64,000 bases of DNA from Seongchinamella sediminis. GTDB lineage: Bacteria; Pseudomonadota; Gammaproteobacteria; Pseudomonadales; Halieaceae. Both the position numbers and the translations under genes were made by a program. The stretch spans positions 62,001 through 126,000 of the forward strand of contig NZ_QRAN01000005.1 of assembly GCF_003457605.1 (NCBI RefSeq), in the 5' to 3' direction. Below, piece after piece: positions 1 through 9,233 of the stretch; the stretch's first letter is position 1; the number at the start of each line of letters is the position of its first letter. The notes under the pieces are model-generated. The model saw only the letters and a list, made by a program, of their open reading frames with translations, was not told where the DNA came from and made no database searches.

Positions 1-1
1 C

Positions 2-2452
2 ACCTGGGGTGCGCCGAATTACTTTGCGGTGATAGCCGGTACGTCGATGGCGGCGCCCAGTGTTTCCGGCTCCCTGCTACTGTTGCAGGAGCACTGGGAA
101 AACCTGCACGGGGTCAACCAGTTTATGCGCGCGGCCACGCTCAAGGCACTGGCCATACATTCGGCGGACGAGGCTGGGGCGGCAGATGGCCCGGATTACG
201 AGTACGGCTGGGGGTTGATGAACAGCCGTAAGGCGGCGGAGGTCATCAGCGACAATGGCAACGGCGACCACCTGGTGGTGGAAGCAACGCGTAACGATCC
301 CGCGCCTGCCGACACCGTCAATTTCACGGTAAGCGAGGAGGGCGCCCGGGTGCGGGTGACCCTGGTGTGGAATGACCCCGCCGGCACACCGGCTGCGCCG
401 GCGCTGGACCCCGCCGATGCCATGCTGGTCAATGACCTGGACCTGAGAGTGCTGGGCAATGGCAACACCCATCAGCCCTGGGTGTTAAACCCGCTGGCGC
501 CGGCAGCGGCTGCGACCCGCGGTGACAATACCCGCGACAACGTGGAGATGGTCGAATTTGTTGCCGGCGCCGGCAATTACACCGCTCAGGTCAGCCACAA
601 GTTCAGCCTGCAGGGCGGCAGCCAGGATTACTCGCTGATCGTGTCGGTACTGCCACCTGCTCCGGTGTCTTCAGGTTTAATCGTCGACGAACACTTTGAC
701 GCCGGTACGCAACCTGCGGGGTGGACCCTGGATACCCAGATGGGGGTCCCCTGGACTTTCCATCTGGATGGCAGTGGCGATTTCGATAACAAGACCGGGG
801 GCAGCGGCGGGTTTGCCATGCTGCGCAACAACGGCACCAATAACAGTATCAGTTCACTGGTGTTACCTGCGCTGGACCTGAGCGAGAGCGAGTCGGTGAC
901 CTTCCGCTTTAACAGCCACTACTCTTACACTGATGGACTGGAGTCGATCAGCGTATATACCAGTTCAGATGGCGGCATTAACTGGAGCCATGCCCAGAGC
1001 TTCAGTACCTCCAACCATTTCCCTTCCAGTTACGTGCTCGACCTCAGTAACAAGATCGCCGGCGAGGCAGATGCGCGAATACGTTTCCACTTCACCAGTA
1101 ACTGGAACAACAACACTGGCTGGAACTGGCAGGTCGACGATGTCGAGGTCGAGGTCTTCGGCGGCGGTTCCATTGGCGGCGATCCGCCTCCACCCCTGGA
1201 ACTGCCGGGTCAGGCCGATATGCCGATGCCTGCCAGCGGTGCAGTGGGCATTGGCACAACACCGGTACTCAGCTGGATATCCGCACCCAACGCCGACAGC
1301 CATAACGTGTACTTCGGCACCAGTCTCGAGTTGCAGAACCCCGATTTCCAGGGCAACCAGACTGGTACCCAGTTCAGCCCCGGCACGCTTGCCAATGCCA
1401 CGACCTATTTCTGGCGTGTGGATGAAGTGAACGAGTCGGGTACCACCACCGGTGTAGTGTGGAACTTCACTACCGAATCGGGCAGTACACCACCGCCCCC
1501 AGGGCCGACCCCCATGCATGTGGCGGACCTGGAAATGAATGCGGAAGCCATGGCGCGTAATCGCTGGCGGGCCAATGTGCAGGTGCAGGTGGTGGACGAT
1601 GAAGGTAATCCGGTAGCCTCAGCTGCCGTCACCGGGCAGTGGAGTAATGGCGCCAACGGCAGCGACACCGGGAATACCGACAATTCAGGCTGGGCGGCCT
1701 TCAGCAAGAGTAACCTCAAGTCGGGCGTGGCCAGCGTCACCTTTACGGTAGCCAGTATTACCCATGCCAGCCTTGCTTACGATTCGGCGGCTAACACCGA
1801 TGCCGACGGCGACAGCGATGGCACTGCGATCCTGGTGCCAAAAGACGCGCCACCCCCAGCTGCGAATACGCCGCCGGCGCTCAGCATTTTGCTACCCGCG
1901 GAGGGACAGCAGTTTGCCCTGGGGGCCGAGGTGCCTCTGCAGGCGAGCGCAACTGATGCCGAAGATGGCAACCTTGACGCCGCAATCAGCTGGACCTCTG
2001 CCGGTCAGGTCATCGCCACCGGGCCGCTGGCATCACAGCAGTTCGAGGAGGGTGTGCACACCGTTACCGCTGCGGTGAGCGACAGCGGCGGCGAGAGCGC
2101 AAGCCAGAGCGTCACGATTACCGTGGGTAATCCACCGGCTGCCAGCACCGTGCGTGTGGATCAGCTGGAAGACATCAGCACAGGCGGAGACCGTCGCTGG
2201 ACAGCTATCGCCAGAATCACCGTGCGGGACGATCTGGCCAATGCGGTTGCAGGTGCCAGCGTCAGCGGCGACTGGAGTGCCGGTGCCAGGGGCGGTGGCA
2301 GCTGTGTTACCAACGCCGCGGGGCAGTGCGATGTCAGTAAAGGCAGCAAACAGGATGCTGCCAGCGTGGTGTTCACGGTGACCGCAATCAGTGCAGACGG
2401 CCTGGACTTCGACACTGGCGGCGAGACCAGCATCGAACTGTTCCAGCCCTGA
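2..2452 (+). CDS. S8 (subtilisin-like) serine protease, 3' part of gene
   Basis: The reading frame is open from the left edge, so the 5' end lies outside the window. Near the start the motif GTSMAAP carries the catalytic serine of the S8 peptidase family. The Asp and His of the triad must lie upstream, out of view. After the catalytic core come, in order, a jelly-roll/MAM-like segment (about residues 220-380 from the GTG at 29), a fibronectin-III/Ig-like segment, a first Big-1-like domain, an Ig/PKD-like domain, and a second Big-1-like domain. The two Big-1-like copies share the pattern (R/N)RW.A...V.DD..N.VA.A.V.G.WS. This layout is typical of large secreted proteases. It ends without a recognisable sorting domain. 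Convergent with the amidohydrolase gene. Confidence 0.85.
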   Translation, partial: TWGAPNYFAVIAGTSMAAPSVSGSLLLLQEHWENLHGVNQFMRAATLKALAIHSADEAGAADGPDYEYGWGLMNSRKAAEVISDNGNGDHLVVEATRNDPAPADTVNFTVSEEGARVRVTLVWNDPAGTPAAPALDPADAMLVNDLDLRVLGNGNTHQPWVLNPLAPAAAATRGDNTRDNVEMVEFVAGAGNYTAQVSHKFSLQGGSQDYSLIVSVLPPAPVSSGLIVDEHFDAGTQPAGWTLDTQMGVPWTFHLDGSGDFDNKTGGSGGFAMLRNNGTNNSISSLVLPALDLSESESVTFRFNSHYSYTDGLESISVYTSSDGGINWSHAQSFSTSNHFPSSYVLDLSNKIAGEADARIRFHFTSNWNNNTGWNWQVDDVEVEVFGGGSIGGDPPPPLELPGQADMPMPASGAVGIGTTPVLSWISAPNADSHNVYFGTSLELQNPDFQGNQTGTQFSPGTLANATTYFWRVDEVNESGTTTGVVWNFTTESGSTPPPPGPTPMHVADLEMNAEAMARNRWRANVQVQVVDDEGNPVASAAVTGQWSNGANGSDTGNTDNSGWAAFSKSNLKSGVASVTFTVASITHASLAYDSAANTDADGDSDGTAILVPKDAPPPAANTPPALSILLPAEGQQFALGAEVPLQASATDAEDGNLDAAISWTSAGQVIATGPLASQQFEEGVHTVTAAVSDSGGESASQSVTITVGNPPAASTVRVDQLEDISTGGDRRWTAIARITVRDDLANAVAGASVSGDWSAGARGGGSCVTNAAGQCDVSKGSKQDAASVVFTVTAISADGLDFDTGGETSIELFQP

Positions 2453-2479
2453 ACAGGCGCTGTTAGCCAGGGTTAAGCG

Positions 2480-5400
2480 TTAGAAAATCCCGCTCCGCGG
2501 CGTACCCTGCCAGTAAAAGGGCGCGAGTTCGCTGTCACCGGTATGCACCTGGCGTAGCGTTGCTGCTTCATACAGGCGGCCATTGGCCATGATGTGGCTG
2601 ATCTGGTCCGAGTTGCGGATGTCTTCCAGCGGATTGCGGTCGAGGATGACCAGGTCCGCGAGCTTGTGCGCTTCCAGCGAGCCGATGTCGGCGTCCATGC
2701 TCAGGTAGCGGGCGGGATTGATGGTGGCCGTGGCCAGGGCCTCCATCGGGCTGAACCCGCCGCGGGCGAAGCTCCACATTTCCCAGTGGGCCGCCAGCCC
2801 CTCGCGCTGGCCATGGGCGCCAATGTTGACGTTAATACCCAGGTCCAGCAATTCTTTCGCCGCCGCGGCCGCCTCGTTGTCCCGGTAGTCGGACTCCGGC
2901 GCCATGGGGCGACGCACAGCGCGTGACTGCAATACAGTCGGCGGTACGAAGCGCGACAGGATGGGATGCTTCCATACCTCGGTATGCTGGTAGAAGTAAT
3001 CCTCGGAGGTTAGGCCGCCGAAGGTCACTACCAGGGTAGGGGTGTAGCCGGCGCCGGATTGCTGCCAGTACTGGTGCACGTCATCGTACATGTTCAGCGT
3101 GGGCACATTGTGCTCAATACCGGTGATACCGTCCGCCAGAAGGTTCATGTCCTGGTGATAAAGTGCGCCGCCCTCGGCAACCGCCATCATGCCCTCGCGG
3201 CGGGCGGCCTCATTGATCTGCTGGCGCTGCTCCCGCCGCGGCTGGTTGTAATTCTTCACGGTAATCGCCCCCTGCGCCTTCAGCCGGCGGACATGGCCCA
3301 GCGCATCGTCCAGGCTGTCGACCGGTGACAGGCCGGTGCTCCTGGCGCCGTAGATGGTTTCCCCGGTGGAAAAGATCCGCGGCCCGAGGATCTTGCCGGC
3401 CCGCAGGTATTCGGCGGCGGCGAAGGCCTGGGTCGCCTTGCTGGCAGGATTGTGTACGGTGGTCACGCCCAGTGCCAGGTGCGCCAGCAGGTCCCAGTTC
3501 TGCTGGGGGATGATCTCGCCCTGGCCGTAGGGACCGTGGGCGTGGATATCGACAAATCCCGGGGTGATGGTCTTGCCGCTCAGGTCCACCACCCGGTAGT
3601 TGTCCGGAATGACGATATCGGCGGCATTGCCCAACTGCTCGATGCGGTTGCCGCGGACAAGGATCGTGCCCTTGTCGATAACCTCGCGTGCGGCGTTCAT
3701 GGTAATGATACGGGCGTTGGTCAGGGCAATGCTGGATTCGGGAATGTCTGCCTCTACCGGCATGGACAGATCGCTTACCAGCCGCTCCGGGGCGTCACCG
3801 GCCTGCATTGCCGCTGCCACGCTTACGGTTTTCAGCACCGGGCCGGTGGACCAGCTGACGCTGTTGCCGTCGGCCGACCAGTGCATAAAGGTGCCGCCGA
3901 TGTCGGACAGGCGTTTTTTCGGGAACGCCGTTTTAAAGCCCGCACTTTCACCGTCGAGGATCAGCGGCGAGCCGGTGCTGATGACCGGCAGCAGATAAAC
4001 CTGGTGGCTATCGGTAAAGGCGATGTGCTTACCGTCAGGTGACAGCTGGATACTGGTGGCCAGCTCTGATTGCGCCACCTCGCGGACGTCATTGCCCTCG
4101 CGGGTCATGGAAATCAGCAGGGTTTTTGCGGTCTGGCTGCCGCGACCGGTGGCAGACTCCGCCCGTTCGTGGGCGTAGATGCGACCATCCGGGCCGAAGT
4201 GCGGCTGTTGCCCGCGCTGGCTGACGAAACGGGTGCTTTCCCGGCCGATATGGTGCAGGTAAATGCCCGGCTGGATGGCGTGTTTGCGGCCGAGCAGGGC
4301 ATTGGCGGCGAGCTTGCGCAGCAGCAGTTCCTCGCCACTGGCGGCAATCGCCAGCTCGCTATACTGCCCCGCAGGCACCGGCAGGCCCTTTGACCTGCCC
4401 CCTCTGGCGCTGACCCGCCGGACGCTGGTCAGGTTGCGGTCCTGCCAGCGCAGGAAGTAAACGTGCTTGCCGTCCGGGCTCCAGACCGGTGAATAGTCGA
4501 AACCGTCTCCGCTGTCGCTGTCCAGGGGCTGCGGGGCGCGGTCGCCGCGTTTGATATACAGCTCACCCAGGGATTCGAACACCACCGCCGCGCCATCCGG
4601 TGAGCGCCGGGCAAAGCGCACCATGCGCGTGTTGAACTCGTCCGGTGCCACCTCCACCGGGAACTGGATCGGCGGATAGAGCTCGCGGCTATCCTGCACC
4701 CGGAAGGGGATTTCCTCAGGCTCTCCCCCGGCGGCTGCAATCTTCCAGATTTTGCCCTGGGCCCAGAACACCAGGTGCCGGCTGTCGGGGGTCCAGTCCA
4801 TGTTCGGGTACAGGCCGTGCACTGCCCAGGTCTCCTGCATATCCAGGTCCAGGGCGTCGAACAGCATCCGCTCCTCGCCGCTGGCGAGGTCCATCACGAA
4901 CAGTCGCGAGCGGGCGCGCACCCGCTTGACGTAGGCCAGCTGCTTGCCATCCGGGGAGGGGGTGGGTCGCACGGCGCCGCCGGGACCGCCGGCCACGGTA
5001 TCAATACTGCCGTCCGCCAGGTTCACCCGGCGGATCTGGAACAGTTCCGTATTGCTGTCCTGGTGGTAGATGAAGGTGTCGCCGGGGGTCACGTTGCGGG
5101 TGAAATAAATGCCGCTGCCATCGGCAGTGAACATGGGCTCCCCCTGTTCCTTCTGGAAGGTCTCGCTGGGACGTTCCACCACGCGCTGGCCGGTCTGCTG
5201 CTCACCGCCGTCCACATGGTAGAGCCAGATTTCGCCGGTACCCAGCGAACGGGAGGTGGTGTAATGCTTGCGGGCGGCAATAAACTGGCCGTCCGGGCTC
5301 CAGCTGGGATTGTTGAGCAGGCGGAAACGCTCGAAGGTGAGCTGGCGGGGTTCGCCGCTGGCCAGGTCCAGCAGCCACACATTGTCGCCGCCGGCGCGGT

Positions 5401-5731
5401 CGGAGATAAAGGCGAGCTCACTGCCGTCGGGACTGAAGCGGGGCTGGATGTCCCAGGCCAGTCCGCTGGTTACCGGGCTGGCCTCGCCGCCGGTAATGGG
5501 CAGGGTGTAAATGTCACCCAGCAGGTCAAAGGCAATGGTGCTGCCGTCCGGTGACACATCCAGGCTCATCCAGGTGCCCTCGGTGACGTCGACGCGAACG
5601 CTGCCGGGCTGGGCGCTGAAGTCCGGCCTGTTCACGTCCCAGCCCTTGTCCCCGCTGCCAGCGGCGACAGCCAGGGGCGCGGCTGCCACCAGGGCGGCAG
5701 TGCAAAGCGAAATGACGAGCTTATCCTTCAT
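2480..5731 (-). CDS. Secreted amidohydrolase with N-terminal TolB-like beta-propeller
   Basis: 1083 aa with an N-terminal signal peptide (hydrophobic stretch ending near AVAAG). The first about 650 residues contain repeated PD40/TolB propeller motifs of the type FSPDGSEL, WSPDGQF and PSPDGKQL. The C-terminal about 400 residues are an amidohydrolase domain with the metal-binding motif VDIHAHGP (about residue 735) and further conserved histidines in EHNVP and IGAHGQ. The family removes or cleaves amide groups from peptides or small molecules; the substrate cannot be told from sequence. It lies 30 nt downstream of the AbgT transporter gene on the same strand, so the two probably form an operon that imports and processes an amide or dipeptide-like compound. 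A GGAG ribosome site precedes the chosen ATG. Confidence 0.85.
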   Translation of the reverse strand: MKDKLVISLCTAALVAAAPLAVAAGSGDKGWDVNRPDFSAQPGSVRVDVTEGTWMSLDVSPDGSTIAFDLLGDIYTLPITGGEASPVTSGLAWDIQPRFSPDGSELAFISDRAGGDNVWLLDLASGEPRQLTFERFRLLNNPSWSPDGQFIAARKHYTTSRSLGTGEIWLYHVDGGEQQTGQRVVERPSETFQKEQGEPMFTADGSGIYFTRNVTPGDTFIYHQDSNTELFQIRRVNLADGSIDTVAGGPGGAVRPTPSPDGKQLAYVKRVRARSRLFVMDLASGEERMLFDALDLDMQETWAVHGLYPNMDWTPDSRHLVFWAQGKIWKIAAAGGEPEEIPFRVQDSRELYPPIQFPVEVAPDEFNTRMVRFARRSPDGAAVVFESLGELYIKRGDRAPQPLDSDSGDGFDYSPVWSPDGKHVYFLRWQDRNLTSVRRVSARGGRSKGLPVPAGQYSELAIAASGEELLLRKLAANALLGRKHAIQPGIYLHHIGRESTRFVSQRGQQPHFGPDGRIYAHERAESATGRGSQTAKTLLISMTREGNDVREVAQSELATSIQLSPDGKHIAFTDSHQVYLLPVISTGSPLILDGESAGFKTAFPKKRLSDIGGTFMHWSADGNSVSWSTGPVLKTVSVAAAMQAGDAPERLVSDLSMPVEADIPESSIALTNARIITMNAAREVIDKGTILVRGNRIEQLGNAADIVIPDNYRVVDLSGKTITPGFVDIHAHGPYGQGEIIPQQNWDLLAHLALGVTTVHNPASKATQAFAAAEYLRAGKILGPRIFSTGETIYGARSTGLSPVDSLDDALGHVRRLKAQGAITVKNYNQPRREQRQQINEAARREGMMAVAEGGALYHQDMNLLADGITGIEHNVPTLNMYDDVHQYWQQSGAGYTPTLVVTFGGLTSEDYFYQHTEVWKHPILSRFVPPTVLQSRAVRRPMAPESDYRDNEAAAAAKELLDLGINVNIGAHGQREGLAAHWEMWSFARGGFSPMEALATATINPARYLSMDADIGSLEAHKLADLVILDRNPLEDIRNSDQISHIMANGRLYEAATLRQVHTGDSELAPFYWQGTPRSGIF

Positions 5732-5761
5732 GAAGTACTCCGGTATCCAGGGTATGGCGGG

Positions 5762-7291
5762 TCAGTAGCTGTAGTTGGCCTGCAGCCCGAGGGGTATGCC
5801 CAGCGCCCAGTAGCCAAGCAGGAACAGGGTCCACAGGGCGAGGAAGCTGAGCGAGTAGGGCAGCATCATCGCCGTTACCGTGCCGATGCCGGTATGCCTG
5901 ATATAGCGCTGGCAGTACACCACCACCAGCGGGAAGTAGGGCATCAGCGGGGTAATGATGTTGGTGGTGGAATCGCCCACCCGGTAGGCAGCCTGGGTCA
6001 GGTCCGGCGAGATGCCCAGTTCCATCAGCATGGGCACAAAAATGGGTGCCAGCAGGGCCCACTTGGCGGAGGCGGAGCCGACAAACAGGTTGAGCAGGCC
6101 GGTCAGCAGGATAATGCCAACGATGGTCAGGGCGCTGGGCAGTCCTGCCGCCTTCAATGCCGCCGCGCCCTTGAGCGCCAGCAGCACCCCCAGGTTGGAC
6201 TGGGAAAAGGCAAAGATAAACTGGGCTATGAAGAACATGATCACCAGGTAGTAAGCCATGGTCTGCATGGATTTGCTCATACCGTCGATGATGTCCTTTG
6301 CGCTGTGTACCGTGCCTGCCACATAGCCGTATACCACCCCGGGCAGCAGGAACAGCACGAAGATCAGCGGCACGATGGAGCCCATCAATGGCGCCCCCAG
6401 TTCGGTGAGCGAGCCGCCCTGGCCACGCCACGGGGACGTCTCCGGCCAGGCACTTGCCACCAGTAGCGCGATAGCGATCAACATGGCGACAAGTGCTGCC
6501 CGCAGCCCGCGCCTTTCGTTATCGGCCAGGTCCTCCATGCTGGGCAGGTCTTCGAGGTTGTCGTCGAGCCGGGTGGACTGCAGCCGTGGCTCAACCACCT
6601 TGTCGGTGATAAACCAGCCCAGCAGGACAATCAGTAGCGACGAGGAGGCGGTGAAAAAGTAGTTGTTGAGCGGGTTCAGGGTAATGTCCGGGTCCATGAT
6701 CTGCGCCCCGGACTGGGAGATGCCCTGCAGCATCGGGTCGATGGCCGAGGGAATGAAATTGGCGGAGAAACCGCCGGAAACGCCGGCGAAGGCGGCGGCA
6801 ATGCCCGCCAGCGGATGGCGCCCGGCGGCGTAGAAAATTACCCCGCCCAGCGGGATCACCAGCACGTAGCCCGCATCTGCGGCGGTGTGGCTGACGATGC
6901 CCACCAGGATCAGCATGGGGGTGAGCAACCAGCGCGCTGTGACCCCGAGCATGGCGCGCAGTCCAGAGTTGATAAAGCCGGTATGTTCGGCAACGCCAAT
7001 GCCCAGCATGGCCACCAGTACCACGCCGATGGGGTGAAAGTGGGCGAAGGTTGTGACCATGGAAGAGAAGAACAGCACCATGGAGTCGCCGGAGAGCTGG
7101 TTGACCACGGCCAGCGGTTCGCCGTTGCGCGGGTCGGTCAGCCCCCAGTCGCCGTAGGACAGCAGCCAGGAGAGGATCCAGACGATAAACAGCAGGGCGA
7201 TAAACAGCAGCGTCGGATCGGGCAGCTTGTTGCCCACCCGCTCTACGGTGGCGAGGGCGCGCTGACCAAAGCCGGCCTGTTGTTGTGACAT
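5762..7291 (-). CDS. AbgT family transporter
   Basis: 509 aa, the usual length of the AbgT family (Escherichia coli AbgT imports p-aminobenzoyl-glutamate; other members act as drug or antimetabolite exporters). The protein is highly hydrophobic with many membrane segments and carries family-typical stretches such as HTAADAGYVLVIPLGG and GDSTTNIITPLMPYFPL. It acts in the inner membrane, driven by an ion gradient. The gene is first in a likely two-gene unit with the amidohydrolase downstream, which fits uptake of an amide that the hydrolase then acts on, although the hydrolase looks exported. The ATG is preceded by an AG-rich site. Substrate is unassigned. Confidence 0.9.
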   Translation of the reverse strand: MSQQQAGFGQRALATVERVGNKLPDPTLLFIALLFIVWILSWLLSYGDWGLTDPRNGEPLAVVNQLSGDSMVLFFSSMVTTFAHFHPIGVVLVAMLGIGVAEHTGFINSGLRAMLGVTARWLLTPMLILVGIVSHTAADAGYVLVIPLGGVIFYAAGRHPLAGIAAAFAGVSGGFSANFIPSAIDPMLQGISQSGAQIMDPDITLNPLNNYFFTASSSLLIVLLGWFITDKVVEPRLQSTRLDDNLEDLPSMEDLADNERRGLRAALVAMLIAIALLVASAWPETSPWRGQGGSLTELGAPLMGSIVPLIFVLFLLPGVVYGYVAGTVHSAKDIIDGMSKSMQTMAYYLVIMFFIAQFIFAFSQSNLGVLLALKGAAALKAAGLPSALTIVGIILLTGLLNLFVGSASAKWALLAPIFVPMLMELGISPDLTQAAYRVGDSTTNIITPLMPYFPLVVVYCQRYIRHTGIGTVTAMMLPYSLSFLALWTLFLLGYWALGIPLGLQANYSY

Positions 7292-7385
7292 ATCCTACCC
7301 CTGTCGAGTCGCTGGAGCGCCGGCTGGCGCTTTATCCAAAGAGGCAGTGTAATGCGCTGCTGGAGAGGGAACAATGTATGCGCGG

Positions 7386-7931
7386 CTAATTCAGCGCCGA
7401 ACTTGCTTTCCCGTGCTTGATTACCAGCAGCAGTTCGCCGACCTGGAAGCCGAATTTCTTCAGTTTTGATTCGTTGATCAGGATGTCCGGAGTCAGCAGG
7501 TACATGCGGTCGTCCACGGTGACCTCAATTACGCTGTCCCGGTAGGGTACCTGGAGCACATAGTCGAGGAAGATACTGTTGCCCGCCTGCCGCAGGACAC
7601 CCTCGCCGGTAACATCGCCCGCGGTGCCTGCATAAGTGCCGTCTGCTTGCGGCCTGAGCGTCCAGATGCGCTTCTGCTGTTCCCCGTCGTTGAACACAAA
7701 ATCCTCGTCCAGGGTGCCGATACCGTCTTCCCAGCGGGCATCAATGGTCGCATTGAAGGTGCGAATCACCTTGCCGGCGCGGTTTTTGACCACACCGTGA
7801 GCGCTCAAGGGGCCGGTGAAGAACTCCTCCACCCTGAGTTCGGGTTGCATCCCGGCATAGTCGCTGACCTGCACCTGGGAGCAGGCGGCAAGGACGAGCA
7901 GGCCGGTGGCAGTGAGCAGTGTACGAATCAT
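7386..7931 (-). CDS. DUF3833 family lipoprotein
   Basis: 181 aa from the ATG at 7931, which follows GGGAGA at a good distance. The open frame extends further upstream, but that extension has no signal sequence and would run into the divergent flavin oxidoreductase gene, so I reject it. The N-terminus is a lipoprotein signal with lipobox LAAC (Cys17). The body is a beta-rich domain of the DUF3833 family, whose function is unknown; members are usually annotated as outer-membrane or periplasmic lipoproteins. Transcribed divergently from the LLM-class oxidoreductase. Confidence 0.75.
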   Translation of the reverse strand: MIRTLLTATGLLVLAACSQVQVSDYAGMQPELRVEEFFTGPLSAHGVVKNRAGKVIRTFNATIDARWEDGIGTLDEDFVFNDGEQQKRIWTLRPQADGTYAGTAGDVTGEGVLRQAGNSIFLDYVLQVPYRDSVIEVTVDDRMYLLTPDILINESKLKKFGFQVGELLLVIKHGKASSALN

Positions 7932-8136
7932 GGCGATCTCCCGTTTACAATGGCTACGGATTGTGGACAGAATCCGATCAATGGGATCCTGCGGAGCGCA
8001 GAGCCAGGCACTGGAGGTGATTATGCTGAACATGGATTTCTCCCGGCGGGTGGTGATGGATAGCAGCCGGCTGGAGTGGCAGCCCGGCGGGCGGGCGAGC
8101 CCTGACCGGCGTTGGCGAGGCCTGAGGTAAAGCGCC

Positions 8137-9126
8137 ATGGAATTCGTTATCAGTTTCGATATGCGCGCCCCGGCATTCGGCGCACCCAGGCAGGCCATTT
8201 TCGACGCTGCCCTGGCGATGTGCAGCTGGGCCGATCGACTGGGCTTCGACGCGGTGGGTCTGGGGGAGCACCACGCCGCCGAGGATGGCTACCTGCCCTC
8301 ACCCATACCCATGGCCAGCGCCATCGGTGCGGTGACCGCCAACATCACCATTCGCCCCAACGTATTGCTGGCGCCCCTGTACGACCCGGTAAAGCTCGCC
8401 GAGGACCTCTCGGTCGCCCAGTACCTGTGCACGGGGCGGCTGGAAGTGGTGATTGGCGCCGGCTACGTGCCCTATGAGTTCCAGATGTTCGGCAAGCGTC
8501 GCGAGGACCGCAAGGCTCTGTACATGGAGGCCTTCGAGGTGCTGGACCGGGCCTGGCGCGGCGACGAGTTTGAGTACCAGGGGCGCCGGGTGACAGTAAG
8601 CCCCGTCCCCGATCCCCGGCCGCGCCTGTTGCTGGGCGGCACCCACCCGGCGGTGGCCCGGCGGGCGGCCCGTATCGCCGACGGTTATTATCCACCCGCC
8701 GGCGAGAACTGGCAGCTGTACCGCGAGGAGTGCCTGAAGCTCGGCAAGCCCGACCCGGGAGCGACCTTCAAGGCCCTGGGCCCGGTCTTTACCCACGTGA
8801 GCCACACACCGGACGAGGACTGGGCGCGCATCGCGCCGCATGTGAAGCATGTGGTGGAATCCTACGCGCGCTGGACTGTGGAAGCCTACGGCAAGGCGGC
8901 AGGACCCTTTGCTCGGGGGGTGAATGTCAATGATTTGCGGGCCAGCGGCGCCTACCAGGTGCTCACGCCCGGGGACACCGTCGACATGATTCATGGACTG
9001 GGGCGGGACAGGACCTTCATCCTGACGCCGCTACTGGGGGGACTGCATCCGCAGCTTGCCTGGCAGAGCCTGGAATTGTTCGAGCAGGCGGTCTGGCCGG
9101 AGGTAAAGGAACTGCAAGACCAGTAA
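8137..9126 (+). CDS. LLM class flavin-dependent oxidoreductase
   Basis: 329 aa, close to the usual size of luciferase-like (F420/FMN) monooxygenases. The N-terminal half shows the family pattern with GLGEHHAAEDGYLPSP, a TIM-barrel active-site loop, followed by an IRPNVLLAPLYDP segment and the flavin-binding region around RLLLGGTHPAVARRAARIAD. It probably oxidises an organic substrate with reduced flavin; the actual substrate is not visible. It stands alone: the next gene (E1 alpha) starts 107 nt further on, after a separate leader, and the upstream neighbour is divergent. Confidence 0.85.
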   Translation: MEFVISFDMRAPAFGAPRQAIFDAALAMCSWADRLGFDAVGLGEHHAAEDGYLPSPIPMASAIGAVTANITIRPNVLLAPLYDPVKLAEDLSVAQYLCTGRLEVVIGAGYVPYEFQMFGKRREDRKALYMEAFEVLDRAWRGDEFEYQGRRVTVSPVPDPRPRLLLGGTHPAVARRAARIADGYYPPAGENWQLYREECLKLGKPDPGATFKALGPVFTHVSHTPDEDWARIAPHVKHVVESYARWTVEAYGKAAGPFARGVNVNDLRASGAYQVLTPGDTVDMIHGLGRDRTFILTPLLGGLHPQLAWQSLELFEQAVWPEVKELQDQ

Positions 9127-9233
9127 GATACTGCCAGTGCGAGTACCCGGCGCACCGCCTGCAGTTCTCCCAGAAGCGACTATATTGAGGGTAAGCGAGC
9201 CCGCAAGCGCATAACGATAAACGAGGTTGTCGA

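Noticed and set aside
7316-7331. AGCGCC/GGCGCT hairpin between DUF3833 and abgT genes
   Set aside because: No T run on the relevant strand, so not a credible terminator.
9189-9195. GTAAGCG resembling an IS66 end
   Set aside because: A chance 7-mer in the leader of bkdA1, with no transposase near.
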